Part shown: positions 1-9,204 of the stretch, one piece after another
Layout of the letters: each line of letters starts with the position of its first letter
How positions within the stretch are numbered: position 1 is the stretch's first letter
Origin: UBA9732 sp963599445
GTDB lineage: Bacteria; Spirochaetota; Spirochaetia; Sphaerochaetales; Sphaerochaetaceae
Assembly (NCBI GenBank): GCA_963599445.1
Contig: CAVBWZ010000006.1
Location: forward strand, 1-64,000
DNA: 64,000 nucleotides
Direction of reading: 5' to 3'
Position numbers and translations under genes: made by a program
Notes under the pieces: generated by a model
Seen by the model: the letters and a program-made list of their open reading frames with translations, nothing else
Database searches by the model: none
What the model was told of the DNA's origin: nothing

Positions 1-588
1 TACCTATCTACATTGCAGACCATAAAGATTGTTGAGAAGATTGTCCCTGCGGGAGAAACGGAAAAGACCAAGAAATCCATATACCGGATATGCGACAACT
101 TTTTTCAGTTCTGGTACAGATTCCTATTCAGAAACAAAAGCCATTATGAAATCATCGGAGCAAAAGCCTCTGCGGATGAAATAATGGATGTGGACACCAT
201 ATCGACATATATGGGTTCAATCTTTGAACGTATATGTTGCGAATACATGCTACGAATGGCCAAGACTTCACAGTTGCCAATAGTCCCGTATCATATAGGC
301 CGATGGTGGGGAGCAAATCCATCTACAAAGAAACAAGACGATGTTGACATACTTGTTCTTGGAAAGAATAGAGAGGAGGCAATATTCTGCGAATGCAAGT
401 ATAGGAATGTTTTGTTCGACAAGTCCGAATTCGATGATTTGGTCACAGCCTCTAAAGCCTTCTCTGAAGCCAAAACGAAGTTCTACTATCTTTTTTCAAA
501 GAGCGGATTCTCCCAATTGGTACGAGAAGAAGCAGAAAGAAGAGAAGATGTAAAACTCATAGGGTTGGACGATTTGTTTGCTTTTTGA
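1..588 (+). CDS. C-terminal part of a DUF234-type ATP-binding protein (cut by window edge)
   Basis: The frame is already open at base 1 (YLSTLQTIKIVEKIVP, the winged-helix end of this family), so the gene starts outside the window and its P-loop domain is not seen. The first in-window start (TTG at 13) is not the true start. The visible 195 residues match the C-terminal DUF234 region of DEXX-box AAA ATPases. They contain a nuclease-like core: DVDILV around residue 113, then CECKYR around residue 131, which is a D...ExK arrangement of the PD-(D/E)XK fold. The family occurs in many copies in gut bacteria and spirochaetes; its role is unknown. It converges with the next gene, with only 29 bp between stops and no clear terminator. 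Confidence 0.75.
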   Translation, partial: YLSTLQTIKIVEKIVPAGETEKTKKSIYRICDNFFQFWYRFLFRNKSHYEIIGAKASADEIMDVDTISTYMGSIFERICCEYMLRMAKTSQLPIVPYHIGRWWGANPSTKKQDDVDILVLGKNREEAIFCECKYRNVLFDKSEFDDLVTASKAFSEAKTKFYYLFSKSGFSQLVREEAERREDVKLIGLDDLFAF

Positions 589-617
589 GACAACCATTGC
601 TTGGTGAAATCGGAACT

Positions 618-2207
618 TTAAAGCGTTTCTTCAATCCACTCGTCTATATTTCGTTTTTCGGTACTGAAGTTGATTCCAAGAAGATGAATTTTCTTTTGAG
701 GCATCTCGTTCTTCCAAGCTTTGTATTGCTCTTGGTATTCCATTTCTTTGATTTGATCTAAGGCAACCTGAGAGGATTTGTCCTTCTTGAATTCAATCAC
801 ATAGATATGGTTAGAGGTCTTCAATACAGCGTCAATGCGACCCTTGTTTGTTGCAACTTCTGAATTCAAATCAGCACCAACGGCCTTCATCATGCAATGG
901 AACATGGCATGGTAGTCCGCTTCAGACCTTGTTGCTTCAAGGTTGTATGGAACAGATGCGAATATAGATTTGATGACTGTAATGGCTTTTTCTACATTTC
1001 CGTTCGTGAAAGCAATCAAGATACGTTCGGGAGAGTAGGAGATATCTGAATCCACTCCTGTATATATGTTCATCAACCTTGATGCAAAGCTGGAGCGAAC
1101 CTCTGCATTCGGATAATCTGTCATTAGTGAGTATCCATCTTCGGATCCCGTGATTGTGAGATATCCCGATTGTAGAAGCAACGACTTCAGCTGCGGGATA
1201 CCTACGTTCGTTTTCGCCATGCCTACAACATCAAATGAAGTCAAATCTGTAATGTCCAATGGTTCTTCTAGGCTGGAATCTATATCGAAGTTTACCTTCT
1301 TTGAAAGATCCATAAGAAGCTTCATGTTTCCGGTGTCCACCCAATAGTTTTCAAATGAAGTTCCACCTTTGGAGAAGAACATTCCTATTGAAATAGGATT
1401 GTAGACAGTCTCACTTCCTATGGCAAACCTATATCCATCATACTGATCCTTGAGCTTCTTCAGGTATTCTTCTCTTCCTATTCCTGTTTTTGATGCTCCC
1501 TGCTCAATGTATTCAGCGAAATTGCCTTCCAGTTCCTTCTGAGTATAACCAAACAAGCAGGAATACCTTTCATCCATGCTTATGTCGTTCAGATTGTTCA
1601 TTGATGAGAACACGCTTACTTTCGCATACTTCGTCACTCCTGTAATGAAGACAAACTGTATATTGTCAGAAGAGGCTTTTATAACCTCGAAGAAACCACG
1701 AATCACATCCCTCATGGCCTCAACATAAGGATTGTAGATGTTGCTTGACAGTATTTTGTCGTATTCATCAACCAAAATCACAACTTTGCTGGTTTTTGCG
1801 AGTTCTTCAATCAAAGTTGTCATGTTCTGGTAATATTTCTCGTTTTTGTCTATAACCAGTCCGTATTCAGATGCAATTCTACCCAACGTAAAATTTATCC
1901 AATCTTCAATCTCTTCAGGATTCTTCGCTTGACATTTTCCAAAGTCAATATGAAATACCGGATAGGTTTTCCAATCATAGTTCAAAGAATCGATTGCCAA
2001 CCCTCTGAAAAGTTCTCGTTTGCATTTGAACAAGGATTCAAGCGTGCTGATTGTCAAAGTCTTCCCAAAACGTCTAGGACGGGAACAGAAATACATTCCA
2101 GGGGCATTCGAAACAAGGTTGTAAAGGTATGCAGTTTTGTCTACATACAATGCTCCTGATTCCCTTAAAGACTCAAAACTGGAAATTGATGTGATAATCC
2201 TTTTCAT
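618..2207 (-). CDS. AAA-ATPase-like / PD-(D/E)XK nuclease protein (DUF1703 type)
   Basis: 529 residues. The N-terminal AAA-ATPase_like domain has the family's altered P-loop RPRRFGKT (residues 43-50) and Walker B VILVDEYD (143-150). The C-terminus carries a PDDEXK_9 nuclease core: GRIDAV then, 12 residues on, VIEFK (about residues 456-475). This domain order is diagnostic for the large ATPase/nuclease family that is multiplied in Bacteroides, Treponema and other gut bacteria. Substrate and function are unknown; roles in mobile DNA or defence have been guessed. The start ATG at 2207 gives the canonical MKRIITSISSFESLRE opening. It is transcribed divergently from the outer-membrane protein gene at 2351. 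Confidence 0.85.
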   Translation of the reverse strand: MKRIITSISSFESLRESGALYVDKTAYLYNLVSNAPGMYFCSRPRRFGKTLTISTLESLFKCKRELFRGLAIDSLNYDWKTYPVFHIDFGKCQAKNPEEIEDWINFTLGRIASEYGLVIDKNEKYYQNMTTLIEELAKTSKVVILVDEYDKILSSNIYNPYVEAMRDVIRGFFEVIKASSDNIQFVFITGVTKYAKVSVFSSMNNLNDISMDERYSCLFGYTQKELEGNFAEYIEQGASKTGIGREEYLKKLKDQYDGYRFAIGSETVYNPISIGMFFSKGGTSFENYWVDTGNMKLLMDLSKKVNFDIDSSLEEPLDITDLTSFDVVGMAKTNVGIPQLKSLLLQSGYLTITGSEDGYSLMTDYPNAEVRSSFASRLMNIYTGVDSDISYSPERILIAFTNGNVEKAITVIKSIFASVPYNLEATRSEADYHAMFHCMMKAVGADLNSEVATNKGRIDAVLKTSNHIYVIEFKKDKSSQVALDQIKEMEYQEQYKAWKNEMPQKKIHLLGINFSTEKRNIDEWIEETL

Positions 2208-2350
2208 GCCTTAAATCTACCATTATTCGATGTGAAAAGGAAGTGATTAGCTTTTCAACAATGAGAATAATCAAGACTCAAAATCCATTTCTATCAAAAC
2301 TGTTTGTCTCATTCTCTACAGCAGTTCCTATGCAGACTAATAGAGGAAGT

Positions 2351-4135
2351 ATGAAAAAAGGTATTATCGTACTTTTGATTACGGTGCTGGCTGCAGGAAT
2401 GGCTTTTGCTGGCATTACAGGTTCAGCTAGCCTCTCCGCAGGGTATGACCTTGATGAGAAGCAGTTCACCATTGATAACAGCAAAACGGGAAAGGGAACT
2501 TTCACCTTTGATTTCTCAGCAGAGAGCAACGAGACTGCCGCTGTTGAGAGCGGAATCTACGCAAAGTTCGCTGGTTCCTACTCTGCAAACATGACGGAAG
2601 ATGGCCTCAAGGGAGAACTCAAGCTTGACGATGCAACAATCCAGGCTGTTGATGGTCTTTGGTCTGTCAACCTCACAAAGGTTGCAAATGGTGTCGAGCT
2701 TACATATGCAGGCAATGCTCTTGATATCTATTACAAGAATGGTCTCAACTGGGGCGTAAGCGCTACATCCAAGGCTTTCACAATCGTTGACGGACTTACA
2801 GTCAAGGCAAACGCTGGCTATGCAGTTGCAAAGAACGATCTTGCAGATCCTGCAAACTACACATATGGCTTCGATACAAAGACGGCTAAGGCCATTGCTG
2901 ATGCAAAGAAAGAGGCAGAGCTTTTCGCGAAGTATCCTGATGGCATGTACAAGGATGCAACTCTTAGAGCTGCACAGGAAGACATCATAGCTGCACAGGA
3001 AAATGTTGAAGCAAAGAAAGAAGCTTTTGCAAAGAATCCATCAGCTGCAAACAAGAAGGCTATTGAAGATGCTGTGAAATATGTCGCATATTACGAAGCA
3101 GCCCTTGAGGAAGCAGAAGCAGAAGCTCTTGCTGCTTTCCAAGCTAAGACGATTGCTGATGGCGAAGATTGGTATACTGCCAAAAAGTCATATAAGTATT
3201 CAGAGAATTGGATTGTAAAGAAGTCAACGGAGACATTCGATTCTGCTAAGGATGGAGTTCGTTTGATTGATGATGAAATCACTCTCCCTGTTAAATCAAC
3301 GTCATACTATATCGTCTATGATTCAACAACCACTAAGTATACTCCTGTAGAGGCTAAAGATTATGCCCCAGAGAAAGGAAAAACAGTTGTTGCGACAGTG
3401 ACATCGAAAGATGCAGGTAGTAAGGTTTATTTCGTAGGAACCAACGTAGAGACAATAGTCTATAAGGACAACGAAGCTCATTATGAGTTCGCAAGTGTTC
3501 CTGGCACAGCAACAGTCAATGGCGGAGTGGAGATTGCCTATGCAGTTGACAAGATCAGCGCAAGCGTTGCAGCAAACGTTGCATACGAGACCATTGCAAA
3601 GGAAACCAGCTATGACTTTACAGTCAAGGGTGGCTACGATTTCGTGAACGCAACAGTCAAGTACAACAGCGACAAGGTTCTTGATGCAGAAGCTTCCGTG
3701 AAGTTTGATGCATTCGTTGGAATGCCTCTTTCTGCCAAGATTGGTGTCGCAGACATCCTTGCAGCTGATGAAGGTCGTGTATATTCCGGAGAAGTCGCAG
3801 CAGCAGTTGCAGATGCTTCCCTCAAGGGAACTGTTGCAGTCAAGTCTGTTGCAGACCCTGGCCGCAGCAAGTGGGCATTTGGACTTGAAGCTGGCTATGC
3901 AATCGAAGTTGCTTCCTTCAAGTTCTCTGCTAACGTATGGCAGGAAAGCGGTTTTGGTGCTGACCACGAATACGCAGCTGCAAAGCTCGCTGTTGCACCA
4001 ACATTCGAAGTTTCCAACACAACACTCATCAACAATGCTTCCCTATCCCTCAAGTGGGCAGGTGCTCAGTTCGGTGGAGCAGAGACAAACGCTGCAAAGG
4101 GTGCTGTCACGGCAACCATTGGAATCACGTTCTAA
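2351..4135 (+). CDS. Outer-membrane beta-barrel-like protein, paralog A
   Basis: 594 residues. I use the ATG at 2351 because it follows a good ribosome site (GAGGAAGT) and begins a clean signal peptide, MKKGIIVLLITVLAAGMAFA; an upstream in-frame start at 2243 would bury that signal. The mature part is rich in alternating hydrophobic/polar strands ending in ATIGITF, a terminal Phe typical of barrels inserted by BamA. About residues 175-270 are different: Lys/Ala/Glu-rich and helical, an insert absent from its two paralogs at 5942 and 9205. It probably acts as a porin or surface protein; ligand unknown. The first ~75 nt are shared almost exactly with both paralogs. Confidence 0.75.
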   Translation: MKKGIIVLLITVLAAGMAFAGITGSASLSAGYDLDEKQFTIDNSKTGKGTFTFDFSAESNETAAVESGIYAKFAGSYSANMTEDGLKGELKLDDATIQAVDGLWSVNLTKVANGVELTYAGNALDIYYKNGLNWGVSATSKAFTIVDGLTVKANAGYAVAKNDLADPANYTYGFDTKTAKAIADAKKEAELFAKYPDGMYKDATLRAAQEDIIAAQENVEAKKEAFAKNPSAANKKAIEDAVKYVAYYEAALEEAEAEALAAFQAKTIADGEDWYTAKKSYKYSENWIVKKSTETFDSAKDGVRLIDDEITLPVKSTSYYIVYDSTTTKYTPVEAKDYAPEKGKTVVATVTSKDAGSKVYFVGTNVETIVYKDNEAHYEFASVPGTATVNGGVEIAYAVDKISASVAANVAYETIAKETSYDFTVKGGYDFVNATVKYNSDKVLDAEASVKFDAFVGMPLSAKIGVADILAADEGRVYSGEVAAAVADASLKGTVAVKSVADPGRSKWAFGLEAGYAIEVASFKFSANVWQESGFGADHEYAAAKLAVAPTFEVSNTTLINNASLSLKWAGAQFGGAETNAAKGAVTATIGITF

Positions 4136-4162
4136 TCACAGAACCATTACGATTCAAACCAC

Positions 4163-4191
4163 AGGCCACTTCTCACGAGGTGGCCTGTTTT
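4163..4191 (+). terminator. Rho-independent terminator of OMP paralog A
   Basis: AGGCCAC (4163-4169) pairs with GTGGCCT (4180-4186) across a 10-nt loop and is followed by GTTTT. It lies 28 nt after the stop codon. Confidence 0.8.
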
Positions 4192-4296
4192 GTCATCTCA
4201 AGCATGTTTCATTCGAATGAACTTGCTTTTTCACTCTCCGTTCATTACACTGTATATTAGTTTAAATAATTTAATCTAATATTAAGAGGTTTGGAA

Positions 4297-5376
4297 ATGG
4301 TGATAATGAACGTTAAACTTGATAATTTATTGTGCTTCAACAATTTCTCTATCAATTTCAGCTATCCGAAGAAAATCGTTAATTCTCCTCTTGATTGCGA
4401 AAACCTGACAGGATACCCAAATTTCCGATACAAACGTGTAAACATTCTCATGGGAGCAAATGCGACAGGCAAGACGGCTTTTGGAAAGGTTTTGGAATCC
4501 ATATTTCATTTTGTCAGATTATATCCTGCCTATGCATTGGAAGATTTGATCTCAGATGTATCGGCAACTGCCTCTTTTGAGTTGGATTGTGTTGTCAATG
4601 ATTCTCTGATACGTTTAAGAGGAACCTCGAATGGCTTCAGGAGCTGTAATTTGGCCGCAAAAATCGTCCCGATTGGCAAACGGGATTCCTATGAGTCTTG
4701 CATCGAAAAGCTCAACCAAAAGCAATTCTCGAACGATACGGATGAAATCTCAGAACTCTTTGACTCTTATGGTCTGTTGTTTACATCTGTTTTGACTCCG
4801 GACATGACTGTTTCATCATTTGATTCAGAACAAAGGAATCTGTTTCTCAAAGTTCTCAGAAGTGTGGTCAGGACTATGGATCCTTCCATTGAAGATGTGA
4901 TTGAATCCAAGGATCTTGCCAATTCGTGCATAATCAAACGTGGAAGAGATGAAATCATAATTCAAAATGGAAAGCTTCTGGCTAGAGATAAGCTTTCTAC
5001 CGGTACAGCTGACGGGATATCCATTGCATCGGCTCTTGCAATGCTTATGCTTCATAAATACGGCTTGTACTACATAGATGAAAAATTCTCATTCGTCCAA
5101 TCTGACATAGAAAAACGAATACTATCCCTCATGATTTACAATCTCCAAGAAGATAGTCAGCTTTTTTTCACTACCCACAACACTGATATCCTTGAAATGT
5201 CCCTCCCTCGTCATTCCTACACATTTCTAAGGAGATGCAAAGACAAAAACCATACAATAGGCTCGATTTCCGCCTCCGAGATAATAAAGAACAACAGACT
5301 TAGTCTTAGAGCTGCAGTTGAAAACGATGTCTTTGAATCTCTTCCTGATGATACGTTGCTTGATGATTTGGGGTGA
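4297..5376 (+). CDS. AAA/ABC-type ATPase of a two-gene ATPase-TOPRIM module
   Basis: 359 residues from ATG 4297, chosen because AAGAGG at 4284-4289 sits 7 nt upstream. It is an SMC/ABC-like AAA_15/AAA_21 ATPase: Walker A GANATGKT near residue 50, Walker B LYYIDEKF (about 262-269) and the switch-His region LFFTTHN (about 291-297). The short insert between the Walker motifs is what single-chain AAA_15 ATPases show. The downstream TOPRIM-like gene starts 2 bp after its stop, so the pair is translationally coupled. The architecture matches two-component defence modules such as AriA/AriB (PARIS), RloA/RloB or AbiLi/AbiLii; which, if any, cannot be told from sequence alone. The role would be sensing and activating the nuclease partner. 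Confidence 0.75.
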   Translation: MVIMNVKLDNLLCFNNFSINFSYPKKIVNSPLDCENLTGYPNFRYKRVNILMGANATGKTAFGKVLESIFHFVRLYPAYALEDLISDVSATASFELDCVVNDSLIRLRGTSNGFRSCNLAAKIVPIGKRDSYESCIEKLNQKQFSNDTDEISELFDSYGLLFTSVLTPDMTVSSFDSEQRNLFLKVLRSVVRTMDPSIEDVIESKDLANSCIIKRGRDEIIIQNGKLLARDKLSTGTADGISIASALAMLMLHKYGLYYIDEKFSFVQSDIEKRILSLMIYNLQEDSQLFFTTHNTDILEMSLPRHSYTFLRRCKDKNHTIGSISASEIIKNNRLSLRAAVENDVFESLPDDTLLDDLG

Positions 5377-5378
5377 TT

Positions 5379-5882
5379 ATGGATGTTAGATACTTTGTAG
5401 AAGGTCAATGCGAAGAGAAATTGTTCAACGAGCTTAAACGATATGGACTTATACTTCCAGGGAAAGTAACGGTTTTCAATGCACTCCAAAGTAGGATTAC
5501 CTCAAGGGTTACAACCTTCAAATCTGGGAGTATCATTGTATTCGTCTTTGATACAGACAAAGGATTCAATGATGTTCTTATGAATAACATAAAAGCAATA
5601 CTGACACATGTTAGTTCATCAAAGGTTATATGTCTTCCTCAAGTTGAAAACCTTGAAGATGAACTTACCAAAGCTTGTTCAAAAATAGCTGGTGTAAGAG
5701 AGATAACAAAGAGCAAATCCACAAAAGATTTCAAATCAGATTTCATTTCCTGCAACAATTTGTATGAAAGGTTATTGGATTGCGGATTCGATTTGAGCCG
5801 AATATGGATATCCGAACTACCAAGTACTTTCAAAGCAATAAAACCGTTTGTATTACCAAAAAACATAAAAGCTTTACGATAG
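5379..5882 (+). CDS. Small TOPRIM-like protein, partner of the upstream ATPase
   Basis: 167 residues from ATG 5379 (a GTG at 5373 overlapping the previous stop is also possible). It begins MDVRYFVEGQCEEKLFNEL, the conserved TOPRIM glutamate motif, and has VFDTDKG (about residues 54-60), the DxD of the same fold. This is the active-site layout of OLD, RloB and DUF4435/AriB nucleases, but the protein is shorter than AriB (~300). I infer a metal-dependent nuclease or toxin effector controlled by the ATPase. No other domain is visible. It ends at the terminator of the convergent gene at 5942. Confidence 0.65.
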   Translation: MDVRYFVEGQCEEKLFNELKRYGLILPGKVTVFNALQSRITSRVTTFKSGSIIVFVFDTDKGFNDVLMNNIKAILTHVSSSKVICLPQVENLEDELTKACSKIAGVREITKSKSTKDFKSDFISCNNLYERLLDCGFDLSRIWISELPSTFKAIKPFVLPKNIKALR

Positions 5883-5883
5883 T

Positions 5884-5915
5884 AAAAAACAGGTCGCCCC
5901 TTTCGAAGCGACCTG
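5884..5915 (-). terminator. Terminator of OMP paralog B
   Basis: CAGGTCGC (5890-5897) pairs with GCGACCTG (5908-5915). On the minus strand the stem is followed by six U residues (5884-5889), so it serves the leftward gene at 5942. Confidence 0.85.
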
Positions 5916-5941
5916 AACGTCATTTTCCAATTGGATTGGGA

Positions 5942-7297
5942 TTAGAAGCCAATTATGCAGTATGCACCGACTGTTCCAAGCTTCTCAGCACCAAGGTCGT
6001 TGCTATTGATTGCGTTGCTTGTGCAGTAGTGTCCACCATAGTACATTGCATAAGCGTTGCTCAAGCCATAGTTGAGACCAAACGTTGCACCTTCAACGAT
6101 TGCAGAAGTTTCAACATATGCACCAAGACCAATTGCCTTTGTACTGTCGATTGCAAAGTTTGCACCTGCTGTGAAGATTTCAGCATCATACTTTCCGTAT
6201 GCATTGACATTCCAGGATTCGTCCTTGAGGTTCATACCAAAGGAAGCACCTGCAACGATTGCATCCTGTGCGTACTCTGCAGAAACGCTGAGTCCAATTC
6301 CTGCGTCAGACTTATCAACGAGGTTTTCTGCTCCAAGGGAAACTGTAACTGGAACTTCAAATGCATTGAGGTCAGCTTCCGCTGTAGCTTCAAGATAGAG
6401 CTCATTGTAATCTTCGAGTTTCTCGCCCTTGAAGATATAAGCTGTTGTGCTAATGAAGTCATAAGATGCTGCAACTGCTGCATCGAATGCGAACTTCATC
6501 TCATCTTCGCCGACACCTTCGAAACCAAAGTCTGCTGCGACGCTCGCTGCTACATCTTCAACTTCGAATGCAGCCTTTGCACTTGCTCCAATGTTTGCCT
6601 TTGCACCAGCCTTCTGGCTAGCTTCTGCAGCGACCTGAACCTTGACCATTTCATCAGCAAAAGCGAATTCCTTTGTCTGAATCGTTGCGGAGAAAGCCGT
6701 TCCAGCTGTTTCCTTCTCTGCTGGAGTCTCAATGTGATTGAAACCGAAGCTTGCAGTATAACCATCGTAGTTGACCGTTACACCAGGAGCCTTTGCATAA
6801 GAGACCTTGTAAGAGGCTGGCTGCCAAGTCTTTCTGATTTCATATCCAAATGAATCTTTAACTGGTTTTGTTTTTACATAGTAAGAAGATGTCTTTGCAT
6901 AATCGTATGCAGAGGACTGTGCTCCTAAAATGCTGACAGACCAATTTTCACCTGCAATCAAAGCTTTTTTGATGCTAAAAACAAGACCAAGACCATAGCC
7001 ATCTTTTCTAGAATCCCAAAGGAAAAGGCCATCAGCAAGAGAAGCTGCATCAGCTGTTGAGTCAGCAATAAGATTTGCAGCGGCTTCGACTTCTACATGA
7101 ACAGGATTTTCTCCTGCAATCTTGACGGACTCTGAGTCAATCTTGAATGTGAATGAAACATCAGTTCCATTTGCAAGACCATAGTTCTTCTGATCAAGAT
7201 CAGCATTGAACTGGACATATGCATCGCCGCTGAAATCAGCAAAAGCCATTCCTGCAGCCAGCACCGTAATCAAAAGTACGATAATACCTTTTTTCAT
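5942..7297 (-). CDS. Outer-membrane beta-barrel-like protein, paralog B
   Basis: 451 residues. It has the same signal peptide as its paralogs (MKKGIIVLLITVLAAGMAFA), cleaved before DFSGDAYVQF. The mature chain is made of repeated amphipathic strands and ends in IIGF, again with a terminal Phe. The early motif DQKNYGLANGTDVSF matches DSKDYGFANKTNG in paralog C, so B and C are closer to one another than to A. It is expected in the outer membrane as a porin or adhesin; no substrate can be named. The ribosome site GAGGAAGT is 1 nt from the window in which all three paralogs are identical. It has its own terminator at 5884-5915. Confidence 0.75.
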   Translation of the reverse strand: MKKGIIVLLITVLAAGMAFADFSGDAYVQFNADLDQKNYGLANGTDVSFTFKIDSESVKIAGENPVHVEVEAAANLIADSTADAASLADGLFLWDSRKDGYGLGLVFSIKKALIAGENWSVSILGAQSSAYDYAKTSSYYVKTKPVKDSFGYEIRKTWQPASYKVSYAKAPGVTVNYDGYTASFGFNHIETPAEKETAGTAFSATIQTKEFAFADEMVKVQVAAEASQKAGAKANIGASAKAAFEVEDVAASVAADFGFEGVGEDEMKFAFDAAVAASYDFISTTAYIFKGEKLEDYNELYLEATAEADLNAFEVPVTVSLGAENLVDKSDAGIGLSVSAEYAQDAIVAGASFGMNLKDESWNVNAYGKYDAEIFTAGANFAIDSTKAIGLGAYVETSAIVEGATFGLNYGLSNAYAMYYGGHYCTSNAINSNDLGAEKLGTVGAYCIIGF

Positions 7298-7429
7298 ACT
7301 TCCTCTATTAGGTCAGCTGGATTTGCATCATAAATTTCTGCTTTGCAAGGAAGAGAGTTCTTTTATTGTTTAGGTAAAAGTATTGTCTTTTAATATTCTT
7401 TGTATTACCTTACTGACAAGGAGTCGATT

Positions 7430-7690
7430 ATGTGCACTGTTTCATTCAAAGTTGACGAAAACGTAAAGGAGGAGTCCCAGAAACTGTTCGAGCAGCTTGG
7501 ACTGAGTTTTTCAGGAGCCTTGAACATCTATCTCAAAGCATGCATCTTGAATGGTGGCATTCCATTTGAGTTGAAGTTGCCTTCGTACAATGAGAAGATC
7601 CTTGAAAGGTTGAAAGAGGCAGAGGATCCAAACAACTTGAGTCCTGCATACAAGACCACTAAGGATTTGATAGAGGCTTTGAATGATTGA
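7430..7690 (+). CDS. RelB/DinJ-family antitoxin without a toxin gene
   Basis: 86 residues from ATG 7430, which follows AAGGAG with good spacing (an upstream TTG is unsupported). The N-terminus TVSFKVDENVKEESQKLFEQLG is the RelB/DinJ ribbon-helix-helix, and SFSGALNIYLKACILNGGIPFEL is the second conserved block. Family members normally sit directly before a YafQ/RelE toxin. Here only 56 bp follow before the stop of the opposite-strand Fic gene, with no RelE-like frame, so the antitoxin is an orphan. It may still repress its own promoter or neutralise a toxin elsewhere. Confidence 0.8.
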   Translation: MCTVSFKVDENVKEESQKLFEQLGLSFSGALNIYLKACILNGGIPFELKLPSYNEKILERLKEAEDPNNLSPAYKTTKDLIEALND

Positions 7691-7746
7691 AGGTTCAAAA
7701 GCCTTTGCATATAGAGCATTGGTTTTTTCCTTTAGAGAAAAAAGTT

Positions 7747-8859
7747 TCATGCTTCAATAATGGCATCATTCAGATAGTACCAAGAGGATCGTCCTCCTTC
7801 ATTTGACTTTCTAAGTAGTCCTTTCTCAACTAGATGCGACAAGTCTCTCGTGGCGGTAGCCGATTGGCATTTTGTAAGCTTGCACCATTTCTCAGCAGTG
7901 AGTTTTCCATAGAAACTGCCGGATGCCAATTTGTAAAGCACGGAGATTTCTCTTGAATTGTACTCGGAGGGGTCCAATGAGGCCATGAACTGGGAAAGGG
8001 CAATCTTCCTTTTGCATGTTTTCTCTGCATCAAGCAAGGAGTCGGATACTAGTTTGATATACCATGTTACGAATGCAGATACATCCATCGATGATGAGTG
8101 CTGAACATCGTAGAGTTGTCTATAGTATTCCTTCTTGTCCTTAAGTATCGCAGACGAGACACTGCAATACTTAAGACTTGAACCATTTTGAGCCATTATC
8201 GCATCAGCCAACAGTCTTGAGACTCGACCATTGCCATCTTCGAATGGGTGAATGGAAACGAACCATACTGATGCAACTGCGCTCCTCACAACAATGGGAA
8301 GGCTTTCTTGTGAATCATGAATCCATTCCACGAGAGCAGCCATGCTTTCTTGAATTCTATCTGCAGGCACGCCTTCATAGAGTACATCCTGTTTCATTGA
8401 TCCTGATACGTTCATTATGTAAACAGGGCCGTTTCTATACTCTCCTATGGCATTGGGTCTATATGCAGGGGCAACTCCCTCGAAAAGGAGTTTGTGCCAA
8501 TTCAGGATAGTTTTTTCTGTAATATTCTCTTCGTTTGTCTGTACTAATAGAGACAATTCTGCCAGCATCTGAGCGAGTCTATCCTGTTTGGAGGTAGTGA
8601 CATTTTCTATAGCCAAGGCCTTTGCCACTGACGAATACACGGAATCGTATGAAACAGACACTCCTTCTATCTCATTTGATGATACAACGTCATTTGAGAG
8701 TGTTTGGGCATAGATGACCTTGCGTTGGTCTGGAGAAATCAAACTGAATGCTTGGTCTGTCAGACCTTTCTGATAGAGATACCTCTCATAATCTTTTTGC
8801 AGAGTGTTCATTTCAATCTTAAAGTCAGGCCAATTTGGGTTCTCCCATATGTAAGACAC
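7747..8859 (-). CDS. Fic-family AMP-transferase with winged-helix C-terminus
   Basis: About 370 residues. The catalytic loop HPFEDGNGRVSR (about residues 203-214) is the intact Fic motif HPFx(D/E)GNGR. The N-terminal segment contains SNEIEG, the (S/T)xxxE(G/N) inhibitory helix motif placed before the core, so activity is probably autoinhibited. The opening SYIWENPNWPDF is typical of the DUF4172-type long Fic proteins, and the C-terminal ~90 residues read as a winged helix. The family transfers AMP (or another nucleotide) to a target protein. I prefer GTG 8859, 6 nt after AAGGAA; GTG 8865 is too close to it. It runs convergently with the orphan antitoxin gene. Confidence 0.85.
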   Translation of the reverse strand: MSYIWENPNWPDFKIEMNTLQKDYERYLYQKGLTDQAFSLISPDQRKVIYAQTLSNDVVSSNEIEGVSVSYDSVYSSVAKALAIENVTTSKQDRLAQMLAELSLLVQTNEENITEKTILNWHKLLFEGVAPAYRPNAIGEYRNGPVYIMNVSGSMKQDVLYEGVPADRIQESMAALVEWIHDSQESLPIVVRSAVASVWFVSIHPFEDGNGRVSRLLADAIMAQNGSSLKYCSVSSAILKDKKEYYRQLYDVQHSSSMDVSAFVTWYIKLVSDSLLDAEKTCKRKIALSQFMASLDPSEYNSREISVLYKLASGSFYGKLTAEKWCKLTKCQSATATRDLSHLVEKGLLRKSNEGGRSSWYYLNDAIIEA

Positions 8860-8872
8860 AGCCACTTCCTTT

Positions 8873-8935
8873 TTCCAATCGTTTTTTATTGGAATATGTT
8901 AATTAAAACAATTCAAATCATTTTTGATTGGAATA
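8873..8935. promoter_or_regulatory. Repeated ATTGGAA boxes upstream of the Fic gene
   Basis: ATTGGAATA occurs at 8888-8896 and 8927-8935 (39 nt apart), and its inverted form TTCCAATC is at 8873-8880. The cluster lies in the AT-rich leader of the Fic gene and looks like an operator set. Possible autoregulation by the Fic winged helix is inference. Confidence 0.35.
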
Positions 8936-9143
8936 GGCCGTCTCGTCAATATTCTCATCATTTTTTGATTGCCTCATTCACTACATTAACTAAAGATTCT
9001 CCAATAATGCTTTTTACTAAAGTTTAGCAAAATATATATAGAATAATAGGTCGAAAAACTACGCTTTGGGACGTACTAGCGACATGTTTGATTTGGTTTT
9101 TGTTTTGTACTTAGAAACGTTTCATAATGGAGATTTCTAATAG

Positions 9144-9177
9144 AAAGAAACAGACCGCCTCGAATGAGACGGCCTGT
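9144..9177 (-). terminator. Terminator of OMP paralog C
   Basis: An 11-12 bp stem (9150-9161 with 9166-9177) is fully paired only in the minus-strand RNA, where the two mismatches become G-U pairs. U-rich sequence follows at 9144-9150. This fixes its direction. Confidence 0.8.
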
Positions 9178-9204
9178 TCTTGTTTGATATGATGTGTCTT
9201 TCGA

